Shown here one piece after another: positions 16,391 to 24,518 of a DNA stretch of 45,882 bases. This stretch comes from Maribrevibacterium harenarium. GTDB lineage: Bacteria; Pseudomonadota; Gammaproteobacteria; Pseudomonadales; Marinomonadaceae. The DNA is taken from NCBI RefSeq assembly GCF_006385675.1, contig NZ_VFRR01000026.1, positions 1 to 45,882 on the forward strand, in the 5' to 3' direction. Each line of letters starts with the position of its first letter. Within the stretch, counting starts at the first letter, position 1. The notes under the pieces are model-generated. The model saw only the letters and a list, made by a program, of their open reading frames with translations, was not told the origin of the DNA and ran no database searches. The position numbers and the translations under genes are program-made.

Positions 16391-16432
16391 CGTTACGTGA
16401 TGCGCTTGGTAGGGCGTGTTTAGGTGGTTTTA

Positions 16433-17431
16433 CTAGGCGATTTTAGTTAACCAGTTGTGCTTGTCTTCGGCTTTGCCCCATTGAATATCATTCAAGGCTG
16501 CGCGTAGTTTGGTGGCCATTGGGCCAATTTCACCATTGCCGACAGAGTAATCTTTGCCTTCATGAATTAACGTGCCGACAGATGTTAATACTGCTGCAGT
16601 GCCAGACAGCATGGCTTCTACGCCCGGCTTCGCGGCACGCTCTAGTAGTTCTGATACGGTGAAGTCACGCTCAGTCACTGTCATACCAAGGTCAGCCGCT
16701 AAGGTTAGGATAGAAGAACGAGTGACGCCGTGTAGGAAGCTAGAGTCTAGCTTCTTGGTGATGATTTCATTGCCATCCACCAAAAGGAAGTTTGCCGCGC
16801 CAGTTTCGGTGACATCACCTTTTGGACAGAACAGTACCTGATCCGCTTGGAACTCAGCTTTCGCTTTTAAAGTCGGTTGTAGGGCGCTGGCGTAGTTACC
16901 ACCGCTCTTGATCATACCCATGTGTGGTGCACAACGCATACCGGACTCATCCAGCAGCAAACGCAAGGCACGGGCGCCGCCAGCAAAGTAATCCCCTACC
17001 GGTGATAGCAGAATGTACAGCATGGAAGTAACAGAGGGTGCCGCTGCTTTACCGACCGCAGGCTCAGTACCAAAGTGAGTCGGACGAATGTACATAGAAC
17101 CCGGAGGAGCAGGAACATCGGCAGCAAATTCTGCCACGATGTCTTTAATCATCTGGGCGACTTGCTCTTCGTTCAGCTCAGGCAAGCCCAATAAACGGCT
17201 GCTTTGCGCTAAACGTTTGATGTTTTGATCCATGCGGAACACATGGACGCTACCATCTTCGTGACGAAAAGCTTTCAAGCCTTCGAAACAGGTGCTGGAG
17301 TAATGTAGTACGTGGGCACCAGGATGAAGCTGGATGCTGTCAGAAGAAACGATCTGAGACTCAGACCATTGATTGTTGTCGAATGTTGCCAACGCCATTT
17401 TTGGCATGAACACGCTACCAAAAGCCGCCAT
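16433..17431 (-). CDS. ilvE: branched-chain amino acid aminotransferase
   Basis: 332 residues, fold-type IV PLP enzyme of the longer (type II, BCAT2-like) subgroup. The PLP-binding lysine is Lys175 in MIKSGGNYA. Other markers are YSSTCFEGLKAFR near the N-terminus, YIRPTHFGTEP, the VTETGAANFLLV cofactor segment and GVTRSSILTLA. Catalyses the last step of valine, leucine and isoleucine synthesis and the first step of their breakdown in the cytosol. ATG 17431 has AGGAA upstream. Monocistronic, with a good terminator downstream. Confidence 0.93.
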   Translation of the reverse strand: MAAFGSVFMPKMALATFDNNQWSESQIVSSDSIQLHPGAHVLHYSSTCFEGLKAFRHEDGSVHVFRMDQNIKRLAQSSRLLGLPELNEEQVAQMIKDIVAEFAADVPAPPGSMYIRPTHFGTEPAVGKAAAPSVTSMLYILLSPVGDYFAGGARALRLLLDESGMRCAPHMGMIKSGGNYASALQPTLKAKAEFQADQVLFCPKGDVTETGAANFLLVDGNEIITKKLDSSFLHGVTRSSILTLAADLGMTVTERDFTVSELLERAAKPGVEAMLSGTAAVLTSVGTLIHEGKDYSVGNGEIGPMATKLRAALNDIQWGKAEDKHNWLTKIA

Positions 17432-17537
17432 TATAGATTCCTACTAAATGAATAAAATGATCACGTATGCTTTGCCCCTTTGCCGCGCATCACCGCGTTG
17501 GGGCAAGATCAAGATACTAAAACAGTTTCTGATACTA

Positions 17538-17583
17538 AGAAAGTGAGATTGCCGCTAGAGCCTTGTTTTACGGCAATTTTCAC
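17538..17583 (-). terminator. probable terminator of the NTF2-like/GNAT/nitrilase operon
   Basis: On the minus strand, an ATTGCCG/CGGCAAT stem (17548-17554 with 17571-17577) is extended by GTGA/TCAC. CTTTCTTAG follows. Located 26 bp after the nitrilase stop. Confidence 0.45.
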
Positions 17584-17608
17584 TATTTCTAATGCAGATT
17601 AGATAAGT

Positions 17609-18496
17609 TTACTGTCCGTTCTGTACCGGTGCCGTGGGTGAGAATTGCTTGTCCCAGTCTCGGTGGTTAAATACTTGTCCTTCAGCACGGATGCGGGCGA
17701 TCTCGGATAGATCCAATTCGGCAAACACCCACTGGGCATCAGACTCGGAACCTTGGCGCAAAATACCATTATCTGGGAAACCATAATCCACTGGTGTATA
17801 GATGCTTGCCCGTCCGGTATTAATATCTACCGCTTCGGACCAAGGTGCCAAACCAAAGGTTGGGGCTTGCGCCACATAACACTGATTTTCTAAGGCACGG
17901 GCTTGGCAACCAAGACGGACTCGGTGGAAGCCTGCCTCGGTATCCGTGCAACTGGGCACTAAAATCAAGTTAGCCCCAGCCATTACTTGTTGGCGAGCCA
18001 GATGGGGAAATTCCGAGTCATAGCAAATATTAATGCCAATCGTACCCAAATCGGTTGCTATTACCTGAATTTGATCACCGGCGCTGATATGCCATTGCTC
18101 GTTTTCGAAGCGTGTCATGATGAGCTTATCTTGAAAGCCCAATAATCCCTGTGGGCCAAACAAGTAGGCGCGATTGACGAACTCGCCATTGGCCTGTTGT
18201 ACTGGGTAACTGGCCGCAAGGATCATCAGGTTATAGCGCTTCGCTAACTCGTTATGCAGAGCATGCCATTGGGGTAACAGCGTCTGCATTTCATGGAGTT
18301 GGCGCTGTAAATCTTTATAAACGGCTTCGCCAAACAAAGACGCCAGCTCCATCGAACCATACTCGGGGAACACCGCTAGACTCGCTTGGTTTTTAGCCGC
18401 TTGTGCCACCCATTGTTCGAGCTTCTCGGCGAAATCTTCCCACCGTTGAAAGAAGCCAATATCGTATTGGGCAGCAGCTAGGGTAAAGGTGCTCAT
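17609..18496 (-). CDS. carbon-nitrogen hydrolase (nitrilase superfamily)
   Basis: 295 residues from ATG 18496, which overlaps the GNAT stop as ATGA; a farther ATG at 18511 would lie inside that gene. The Glu-Lys-Cys triad is complete: Glu45 in VFPEYGSME, Lys124 in FQDKLIMTRFE and Cys158 in NICYDSEFP. The second conserved glutamate follows the lysine (Glu131). It should hydrolyse an amide or carbamoyl bond (omega-amidase or N-carbamoyl type), not necessarily a nitrile. The substrate is unknown. Last gene of a three-gene operon with an acetyltransferase and an NTF2-like protein, which points to stepwise processing of one small amine or amide. Confidence 0.88.
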   Translation of the reverse strand: MSTFTLAAAQYDIGFFQRWEDFAEKLEQWVAQAAKNQASLAVFPEYGSMELASLFGEAVYKDLQRQLHEMQTLLPQWHALHNELAKRYNLMILAASYPVQQANGEFVNRAYLFGPQGLLGFQDKLIMTRFENEQWHISAGDQIQVIATDLGTIGINICYDSEFPHLARQQVMAGANLILVPSCTDTEAGFHRVRLGCQARALENQCYVAQAPTFGLAPWSEAVDINTGRASIYTPVDYGFPDNGILRQGSESDAQWVFAELDLSEIARIRAEGQVFNHRDWDKQFSPTAPVQNGQ

Positions 18497-19077
18497 AGGG
18501 CTTTCATCCAAAAGGTCATAGGTTTAGGGGATTCGTACGCTTCGCCGATTTCTTTCCAACTGAAGGTAGTAGCTAGTTCAGGGTGCTTTTTGTAGCCGCG
18601 ATTACGCCAGAAATCATCCAGCGGCACAAAGTCTGCGGGTCGCATGGGGTGATCATCTGGGCGTTGAACGCCACAGAAACAGGACCACTTACAGCCGAGC
18701 TCGCGGGCATGGGCTTCACGTTCATTAAAGAAGGTCACGCCAGCACCCTGGCCGCGATATTCTTGAAGCAGTACTGATTCACCGCAATAGAAAATGTCAG
18801 CTATCGGTAGGTTAGCGCCTTTGAAAGGTTGCAGTACCTCATCGGTCTCTTGGCTTAAAGGTAAACCGGTAGATGCCCCGACGATGTTATCACCATCAAA
18901 TGCGAGTACGACAACGCTACCTTGACCTTGAATATAGGTCTGTAGGTAGCGTTCCTCGTAGGCGAGATCCCCTTCATAAAGATAGGGGAAATCACGAAAC
19001 ACGCGGATACGTAAGCGGGCCAGTTCGGGGATATAGCGCTCTAATTCAGCGCCGGATAAACGTTGAAATGTCAGCAT
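18493..19077 (-). CDS. GNAT family N-acetyltransferase
   Basis: 194 residues. The acetyl-CoA pyrophosphate-binding motif appears as LLQEYRGQGAGVTFFNEREAHA (around 113-135), preceded by the usual beta strands (GSVVVLAFDGDNIVGASTGLPL). The C-terminus (FWRNRGYKKHPELATTFSWKEIGE) is also GNAT-like. The ATG at 19077 has CGGAG upstream. Starts 36 bp after the NTF2-like gene and overlaps the nitrilase gene by 4 bp, so all three are co-transcribed. Substrate unknown. Confidence 0.85.
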   Translation of the reverse strand: MLTFQRLSGAELERYIPELARLRIRVFRDFPYLYEGDLAYEERYLQTYIQGQGSVVVLAFDGDNIVGASTGLPLSQETDEVLQPFKGANLPIADIFYCGESVLLQEYRGQGAGVTFFNEREAHARELGCKWSCFCGVQRPDDHPMRPADFVPLDDFWRNRGYKKHPELATTFSWKEIGEAYESPKPMTFWMKAL

Positions 19078-19113
19078 AACGCTCCGTTAGTGAACTTTCT
19101 TTAACGCCAAGAC

Positions 19114-19521
19114 TTACGCGGAAACCTGAGCAATCCAGTCATTCAAGTTGTAGTAGTTGGTTACCCGGGCCACTTTACCTTCTTTAATGTCGAAGAATGC
19201 ACCAGCTGGTAAATTGTAAGTCTGACCATTGGCTTCCGGTAAACCGTCATCGGTGGCGAGGTATTCACCTAACACAGTGAATTCTACCGCAGCTCGGTCG
19301 CCAGCCTCATTGGTGGTGATGGATAGGTCAACGATTTGTTCTTTGTAGTTGCGATTCATGCGCTCCATGAACGCTGCAAACGCCTCTTTACCCACTTCCC
19401 GATCACCTTGGTTGATATCGTGAATCACATCGTCGGTTAGCAGGGACAGAAACGTCTCCATGTCCTGCTGGTTGAAAGCGGCATAGTAGTCTTGAAGTAG
19501 GGCGACTGTAGCTTGATTCAT
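19114..19521 (-). CDS. NTF2-like / SnoaL-like (ketosteroid isomerase-related) protein
   Basis: 135 residues from ATG 19521, chosen over ATG 19527 because GGAG is then seven bases away instead of one. It is a single alpha+beta barrel domain: LLQDYYAAFNQQDMETFLSLLTDDVIHD at the N-terminus, AFAAFMERMNRNY, and the closing strands GAFFDIKEGKVARVTNYYNLNDWIAQ. This fold forms a ligand pocket and may be catalytic or only binding. First gene of the trio with GNAT and nitrilase. Confidence 0.82.
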   Translation of the reverse strand: MNQATVALLQDYYAAFNQQDMETFLSLLTDDVIHDINQGDREVGKEAFAAFMERMNRNYKEQIVDLSITTNEAGDRAAVEFTVLGEYLATDDGLPEANGQTYNLPAGAFFDIKEGKVARVTNYYNLNDWIAQVSA

Positions 19522-19649
19522 GGTCATCTCCGCGCAAAAATTGGCATCCTAACCTGCTGGGTTTGATTGTAAACAGGCATTTGAAAAATAGGCACAAGGG
19601 TGGCGCAAAATGGCAAACGTCGTAGCCATTCCAAGAAAAGGCGTGACAT

Positions 19650-19688
19650 AAAAAAATAGACCGACGGGCGTGCTGCCAAGCCGGTCTA
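19650..19688 (-). terminator. intrinsic terminator of the betC-choX operon
   Basis: On the minus strand TAGACCG (19682-19688) pairs with CGGTCTA (19657-19663), with an inner GGC/GCC stem, followed by TTTTTTT from the A-run 19650-19656. It lies 12 bp after the choX stop. Confidence 0.85.
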
Positions 19689-19699
19689 GGTGGGAAGGA

Positions 19700-20638
19700 T
19701 TATAGGTTCAAGGAGGCTTTAACTGCCGCTAAACCGGGTTGCCCAGAAGCCGTAGATACGCCATCTAGCCAAGTATCTAGAACACCAGGATTCTCCTGCA
19801 ACCATTTCTTCGCCGCTGCTTCAAACGACATACCATCGTCCGTCATGGCAATAACCGTATTTTCCATATCTAGAGTGAAGGTCATATTGTCGATCAGCTT
19901 GGCCACATTGGAGCATTCTTGCATATAGCCTTTGCGGGTAACCGTATGAATCGTGGCACCACCATAGTTGGGGCCAAAATAGTCATCACCACCCGATAGG
20001 TAGGTGAGGTCAAAATTGACGTTCATTGGGTGGGGCTCCCAAGCTAAGAAAACGATGAACTTATCCCGACGCACGGCACGGGAAACCTGTGCTAGCATGG
20101 CCTGCTCGCTGGACTCAACAACACGCCACCCTTTTAAGCTAAAGTCGTTCTTGTCGATCATCTTCATCAAGTTGGCATTGGCTGGAGAACCTGCACCGAT
20201 ACCATAAATACGCTCATCGAACTCATCCGCAAATTTATGCAGATCGGCAAAGTCTTTGACTCCTTTTTCTGCCACATAAGTCGGCACAGCTAAGGTAAAC
20301 TTCACTCCGGTCAGGTTAGTTTTGACCACATCAATGTCATTTTTATATTGCTCAATAAAGGCGTTCTGAGCTGGCATCCAGTTACCTAGGAAAACATCAA
20401 TCTCACCATTTTTTAAGCTCTCGTAACCAATAGGTACTGATAGCAGCTTAATGTCGGTTTGATAACCAAGGGCATTCAATACCGTGGTCGCTAAACCATT
20501 TGTGGCACCAATATCCGTCCAGCCAGGGTCAGATAGGTTTACGCTCTGACATTGGGCGGGCTCTGCTGCCATAGCGGTTGCAGTGGCCGCGCTAATACAG
20601 GCGGTGAGTAGAGCGTTTTTTAGTAAATATGTTCTCAT
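19700..20638 (-). CDS. choX: choline ABC transporter substrate-binding protein
   Basis: 312 residues from ATG 20638 (AAGGAA upstream; an ORF extension to 20683 lacks a site). The signal peptide is LLKNALLTACISAATATAMAA. The mature protein has OpuAC/ChoX features: VNLSDPGWTDIGATNGLATTVLNALGY, GEIDVFLGNWMPAQ, IVFLAWEPHPMN and GGDDYFGPNYGG. Aromatic residues in these loops bind quaternary ammonium groups in ChoX. It lies 101 bp downstream of betC, so choline or choline-O-sulfate is the expected ligand. The partner permease and ATPase (ChoVW) are not encoded nearby. Confidence 0.88.
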   Translation of the reverse strand: MRTYLLKNALLTACISAATATAMAAEPAQCQSVNLSDPGWTDIGATNGLATTVLNALGYQTDIKLLSVPIGYESLKNGEIDVFLGNWMPAQNAFIEQYKNDIDVVKTNLTGVKFTLAVPTYVAEKGVKDFADLHKFADEFDERIYGIGAGSPANANLMKMIDKNDFSLKGWRVVESSEQAMLAQVSRAVRRDKFIVFLAWEPHPMNVNFDLTYLSGGDDYFGPNYGGATIHTVTRKGYMQECSNVAKLIDNMTFTLDMENTVIAMTDDGMSFEAAAKKWLQENPGVLDTWLDGVSTASGQPGLAAVKASLNL

Positions 20639-20739
20639 TTGTGAGTTCCTTGCTGTCATAGTTATCGTCATCGTCGTAAGCAAAACGCCGCTGGCTCGCG
20701 CCAGTGACAGCGCCCCCAGCGTACCGGGGACTGGTTGAG

Positions 20740-22263
20740 TTAAGAGACTCTGGGGTAGCGTGCTTTCGCTTCCAAGTCGTCCAAGTCAATATGGTTGCGC
20801 ATATACATTTCGCTGGCTTGGAAAATCGGCTGATGGTCCCAAGCGATATTTTTTCCTTGACCGAATGCTTTTACGATCAAGCGTCGGCGGCGTTGGCTTG
20901 TCAGCACTGCGTTGGTCAGGGTGGTGACATCCCAGCGTTGCAGGGCTTCATCGCGGAATGCTTTAACTGTCTCGGCGTAAGCGGCATCATCCGCTAGGTT
21001 AGTCAGCTCGAGTGGATCATTTTCTAGGTCAAACAATTGGTCAGGATCAATATGGCAATGGACGTACTTGTAGCGCCCGCGGCGGATCATAAAGAGTGGG
21101 GCAATGGTGCCTTCGCCAAAATATTCCCCGATAACTTCATCATGACCGCTAGCACTGCCTTCAATATGACTGATCAAACTGCGGCCTTGGATCGGCATGG
21201 CATATTCCGTTCCCTTGCCAGCGGTAGCCCAATCGACAAAAGTCGGTAGCAAATCCATAGTGGATACGGATTCAGACACACGTTTCGGTTGGAAACGTTT
21301 GGGAGCGCTGACAATCATGGGTACCCGGGTGGAGTCTTCGAAGAAAGACATTTTGTACCAAAGATTACGCTCACCCAGCATATCCCCGTGATCACCGGAG
21401 AAGACAATAATGGTGTCGTCACGTAAGCCGCATTCATCTAGTGCTTTTAACAATTTGCCAATTTGGTCGTCCACATAACTGATGGCGCCATAGTAAGCGT
21501 GGCGAGCATTGCGCACTTGGTCTTCGGTGATCGGTTGATCATGGTAAGCGAATACATCCTGTAAACGACGGGAATGAGGATCTTGATCTTCCTTGGCAAT
21601 CGTTACTTTTGGCAGATCAATTTCATCGTGGTCGTAGCGGTCCCAATATTCTTTGGTAATGGCATAAGGGTCGTGGGGGTGGGTCATGGAAACGGTTAGG
21701 CAGAATGGACGTTCCTGATTGCCACGGGCAAAGTCATACAGATAGCGTTGAGCATGAAATACCACTTCATCATCGAAATCCAGTTGATTGCTGCGTACGC
21801 AAGTACCGGCATCGGTCACTGATGACATGTTGTGATACCAAGTAGGGCGCGTATCTGGGTCGTCCCAGTTCGGGAACCAGCCGTAATCTGCTGGATATAT
21901 GTCCGTGGTGAGTCGCTCTTCGAAACCATGGAGCTGATCTGGACCGCAGAAGTGCATTTTTCCAGAAAGTACAGTGTGATAGCCGTTGGCGCGCATATAG
22001 TGGGCGAAGGTTGGGATATCCGCTGGAAAATCTGCCGCATTATCCCAGGCGCCAATTTTGGATGGTAGCTGGCCGGTCATAAGCACATAGCGAGATGGGG
22101 CACACAAAGGACTATTGCAGTAGGCGGATTCAAATACCACGCCGTTTTCTGCTAGTGACTCAAGGTGAGGGGCTTTGACCACTTTGCCGCCATAGATAGG
22201 CAATGCACTGGCTGCCATTTGGTCGGCCATGATAAAAAGAATATTTGGCTGTTTTTGAGACAT
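20740..22263 (-). CDS. betC: choline-sulfatase
   Basis: 507 residues, the usual size. The N-terminal metal site is NILFIMADQMAASALP. The sulfatase signature CAPSR (Cys54-Ala-Pro-Ser-Arg58) provides the cysteine converted to formylglycine; this needs a maturase not seen here. GYHTVLSGKMHFCGPDQLHGFEERLTTDIYP and the FSGDHGDMLGER metal site are typical of choline sulfatases. No signal peptide, so cytoplasmic. It releases sulfate and choline from choline-O-sulfate, supplying sulfur and the osmoprotectant precursor. GGAG lies nine bases before ATG 22263. Divergent from its likely LysR regulator. Confidence 0.95.
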   Translation of the reverse strand: MSQKQPNILFIMADQMAASALPIYGGKVVKAPHLESLAENGVVFESAYCNSPLCAPSRYVLMTGQLPSKIGAWDNAADFPADIPTFAHYMRANGYHTVLSGKMHFCGPDQLHGFEERLTTDIYPADYGWFPNWDDPDTRPTWYHNMSSVTDAGTCVRSNQLDFDDEVVFHAQRYLYDFARGNQERPFCLTVSMTHPHDPYAITKEYWDRYDHDEIDLPKVTIAKEDQDPHSRRLQDVFAYHDQPITEDQVRNARHAYYGAISYVDDQIGKLLKALDECGLRDDTIIVFSGDHGDMLGERNLWYKMSFFEDSTRVPMIVSAPKRFQPKRVSESVSTMDLLPTFVDWATAGKGTEYAMPIQGRSLISHIEGSASGHDEVIGEYFGEGTIAPLFMIRRGRYKYVHCHIDPDQLFDLENDPLELTNLADDAAYAETVKAFRDEALQRWDVTTLTNAVLTSQRRRRLIVKAFGQGKNIAWDHQPIFQASEMYMRNHIDLDDLEAKARYPRVS

Positions 22264-22309
22264 TTTAGATTACTCCAATGTATCCATTAATGACTTTGGT
22301 GATGGTGTC

Positions 22310-22348
22310 TCGCTAGCGAAATCATGCATGTGGCCTATGCTTGCATGA
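22310..22348. promoter_or_regulatory. candidate operators between betC and the LysR gene
   Basis: A perfect 10-bp palindrome TCGCTAGCGA (22310-22319) is followed by TCATGCA (22322-22328) and its inverted copy TGCATGA (22342-22348), 13 bases apart. The second contains a T-N11-A type spacing compatible with LysR binding. The position in the divergent intergenic region fits joint control of betC and the regulator. Confidence 0.45.
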
Positions 22349-22402
22349 ATGGAAAAGCCCTGTAAACTGAGTGAAAATTTATATATGGGATAAGCTGAGC
22401 TA

Positions 22403-23320
22403 ATGTTATCTGAAAACGACATGCCCCCTTTGCAGATGCTTGCGGTGTTTGAATCCTCCGGTCGTCATCTGAGTTTTACGGCGGCGGCTAGAGAGCTTGG
22501 CACCACTCAGCCAGCCGTGAGTCAGCAGGTAAAAGCCCTCGAAGAGTTTCTGCAGACGCCCCTGTTTCGACGTGTCTACCGAGGCGTCGAATTAACTGAT
22601 GAGGGGCATATATTGCTAAAAACGACCCAGTCCAGTTTCACTGAAATTCGTAAAGTGATTAGCTATTTGCGCAAAAAACGCACCTCACCGCGGCTTAATG
22701 TGGCCACGGATTTTGCTTTTGCTGCTTACTGGTTGATGCCACGGTTGCCGGAGTTTCGCCGCTTGCACCCACAGATCGAGCTGCGTCTGCATACGGCCCA
22801 CAACAGTGTCGATATCGTGATGCAAGATATTGATGTGGCGATTTTATTTAGTGATGGGGTGCATAAGGGGTTTGTTGCGAATCCCTTAATTAGCGAGCGA
22901 GTCTTCCCCATATGCAGTCCCCGTTTGCTTGAAGAGTATGGGCCATTCGATAGTCTGGAAGATCTATCCCGGGCCCCTCTGTTAAAACTGCACTCGGATG
23001 TGGATGAGAAATGGATGAATTGGGAGCGACTGTTTGAGAAGCACCAGACATTATGGTCTCCGTCCCAATCGGTCATGGAGTTTGATAACTACACCTTGCT
23101 GGTCCAAGCTGCGATCGCGGGTCAAGGGGTGGCACTTGGTTGGCGTTCCTTGGTAGATGACATGATTGAGCAGAATATGCTGGTCCCGCTGATGGACTTT
23201 AGCGTGTCCTCCACCAATGGTTACTTTGCGGTGCATTCGCAATCTATGGCAGAGGACGAGGTCGTACAGACCTTTACTAACTGGCTACTGAGTCAAGAGG
23301 GTAGCGATAGCGCCTCTTGA
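22403..23320 (+). CDS. LysR-family regulator of choline-sulfate utilisation
   Basis: 305 residues. The N-terminal winged helix-turn-helix has FTAAARELGTTQPAVSQQVKALEEFLQTPLFRRVYRGVELTDEG, close to GcvA-type LysR proteins. The effector domain spans about 95-300 (LNVATDFAFAAYWLMPRLPEFRRLHPQIELRL). Divergent placement next to betC is typical of the choline-sulfate LysR regulator. Inducer probably choline-O-sulfate or choline (inference). The stop codon overlaps the 3' end of the rraA-like gene on the other strand by 28 bp. Confidence 0.88.
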   Translation: MLSENDMPPLQMLAVFESSGRHLSFTAAARELGTTQPAVSQQVKALEEFLQTPLFRRVYRGVELTDEGHILLKTTQSSFTEIRKVISYLRKKRTSPRLNVATDFAFAAYWLMPRLPEFRRLHPQIELRLHTAHNSVDIVMQDIDVAILFSDGVHKGFVANPLISERVFPICSPRLLEEYGPFDSLEDLSRAPLLKLHSDVDEKWMNWERLFEKHQTLWSPSQSVMEFDNYTLLVQAAIAGQGVALGWRSLVDDMIEQNMLVPLMDFSVSSTNGYFAVHSQSMAEDEVVQTFTNWLLSQEGSDSAS

Positions 23321-23781
23321 GACACCACAATACCGTTGCGATCACAGTAGACATAATCCCCGTGGCGAATGGTGACACCGGCGAAATCCACCGTGTTGCC
23401 CACTTCACCCAAACCGCGTTTGATGGTAGGTAGCGGGAAGGCACACAGAGCTTTAACGCCTAGAGCAAGCTTCGACAAAGCCACTGCATCCCGTACCGCC
23501 CCATGGATGATCAGTCCTGCCCAACCATTGTTCGCAGCTTTTTCCGCCAGCATATCCCCTAATAGAGCTCGGCGGCGGCTACCACGGCCATCCACCACAA
23601 TCACACGACCGGCTCCGGGCTCGCCGACAAGCTCACGCACTCGGCTGTTATCTTCAAAGCAGCTGACGGTAACGACTTGACCATGGAAACATTCCTGGCC
23701 CCCAAAATCTTGAAAAATGGAATCTGCGATCTGGATGCGCTCGGCGTATAAATCACATAAATCTGGTGTAAGGTCTTGCAT
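23293..23781 (-). CDS. RraA family protein (RNase E regulator or HMG/CHA-type aldolase)
   Basis: 162 residues from ATG 23781, with AGGGAG upstream. Similar throughout to RraA: DLCDLYAERIQIAD, FGGQECFHGQVVTVSCFEDN, RVIVVDGRGSRRRALLGDMLAEKAANNGWAGLIIHGAVRD and NTVDFAGVTIRHGDYVYCDRNGIVV. In classical RraA the protein inhibits RNase E. Related 4-hydroxy-4-methyl-2-oxoglutarate aldolases keep an Arg-Asp pair for metal binding, and this protein has GAVRD. Both roles therefore remain open. Shares 28 bp of 3' end with the LysR gene on the opposite strand. Confidence 0.8.
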   Translation of the reverse strand: MQDLTPDLCDLYAERIQIADSIFQDFGGQECFHGQVVTVSCFEDNSRVRELVGEPGAGRVIVVDGRGSRRRALLGDMLAEKAANNGWAGLIIHGAVRDAVALSKLALGVKALCAFPLPTIKRGLGEVGNTVDFAGVTIRHGDYVYCDRNGIVVSQEALSLPS

Positions 23782-23944
23782 AACAAAGCTCCCTATCAAG
23801 TGGTTACCAGATACTCTAGTGCAACCACCGTAGGGAGCCAGTTTATTATGCTTATATTCGCTATAGGTAAACGTAAGGGAAAACAGCAAGTTTCAGTGAA
23901 GTGTCAAAAATGATGACCAACTTTATGGGAGTACTTCATTAGAC

Positions 23945-23950
23945 TATACT
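23945..23950 (+). promoter_or_regulatory. candidate -10 for the toxin-antitoxin operon
   Basis: TATACT lies 31 bp before the antitoxin ATG; a weak TTTATG (23922-23927) sits 17 bp upstream. Plausible but unsupported by other features. Confidence 0.3.
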
Positions 23951-23980
23951 CACAGAGTCATTTGTTTAAGGTATGAAGCC

Positions 23981-24187
23981 ATGAAAATTGATCACTTATC
24001 GTCTTCTGAGAAGATCGAGTTGGCGCAACATCTCTGGGATTGTGTTCATCAAGAAATGTCATCATGTTCCATCTCTGAAGAGCAAAAGGCATCTTTAGAT
24101 GCAAGATTAACAGCGTTTGCTCAAGATGGTGATGAGGGGATTGAGTGGCGTCAATTAAAGGACAAGTTGTTGGAAAATGGCCTATAG
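23981..24187 (+). CDS. antitoxin, addiction-module family (Unstab_antitox)
   Basis: 68 residues. The pattern LSSSEKIELAQHLWDCV...EEQKASLDARLTAFAQDGDEGIEWRQLKDKL matches the short antitoxins annotated as addiction module component: an N-terminal helix followed by a disordered toxin-binding tail ending in the W/L-rich segment. It is followed by a toxin gene with an 11-bp overlap. It likely neutralises the toxin and autoregulates the operon. Confidence 0.85.
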   Translation: MKIDHLSSSEKIELAQHLWDCVHQEMSSCSISEEQKASLDARLTAFAQDGDEGIEWRQLKDKLLENGL

Positions 24188-24476
24188 GATCAGCGTTCGC
24201 AAGGAAGCACAAGCGGATATCTATCACGCATTCTCTTACTATTCTCAGATCAGTTCTTCCCTTGGTGGAGACTTTTTAGAAAGTATCGATGAAGTCATGT
24301 CCCGTATTTCTGATGGGCCTCTTCACTATCAAATAGTCTATCGAGACATACGACGTGCCCTGTGTCGTAGGTATCCCTACGCGGTATTTTACCAAGTCCA
24401 TGAGAATATTCTGTTGGTGTTTGGCGTATTTCATATTCATAAGAATCCTCAAGAATGGCAAGATAGAAGCCCATAA
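24177..24476 (+). CDS. RelE/ParE family toxin
   Basis: 99 residues. Family features are the N-terminal strand MAYRISVRKEAQADIYHAFSYY, a helical hairpin LGGDFLESIDEVMSRI, and the C-terminal strands RRALCRRYPYAVFYQVHENILLVFGVFHIHKNPQEW. The RRxLxRRYPY block and FHxxxxPxxW ending are typical of ParE-like toxins paired with addiction-module antitoxins. The start overlaps the antitoxin stop. Target (gyrase or ribosome) cannot be told from sequence. Confidence 0.88.
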   Translation: MAYRISVRKEAQADIYHAFSYYSQISSSLGGDFLESIDEVMSRISDGPLHYQIVYRDIRRALCRRYPYAVFYQVHENILLVFGVFHIHKNPQEWQDRSP

Positions 24477-24518
24477 TCACTGCGTAGCTCTTAGCCGCTT
24501 TACCCAAGGATGCTTGTT

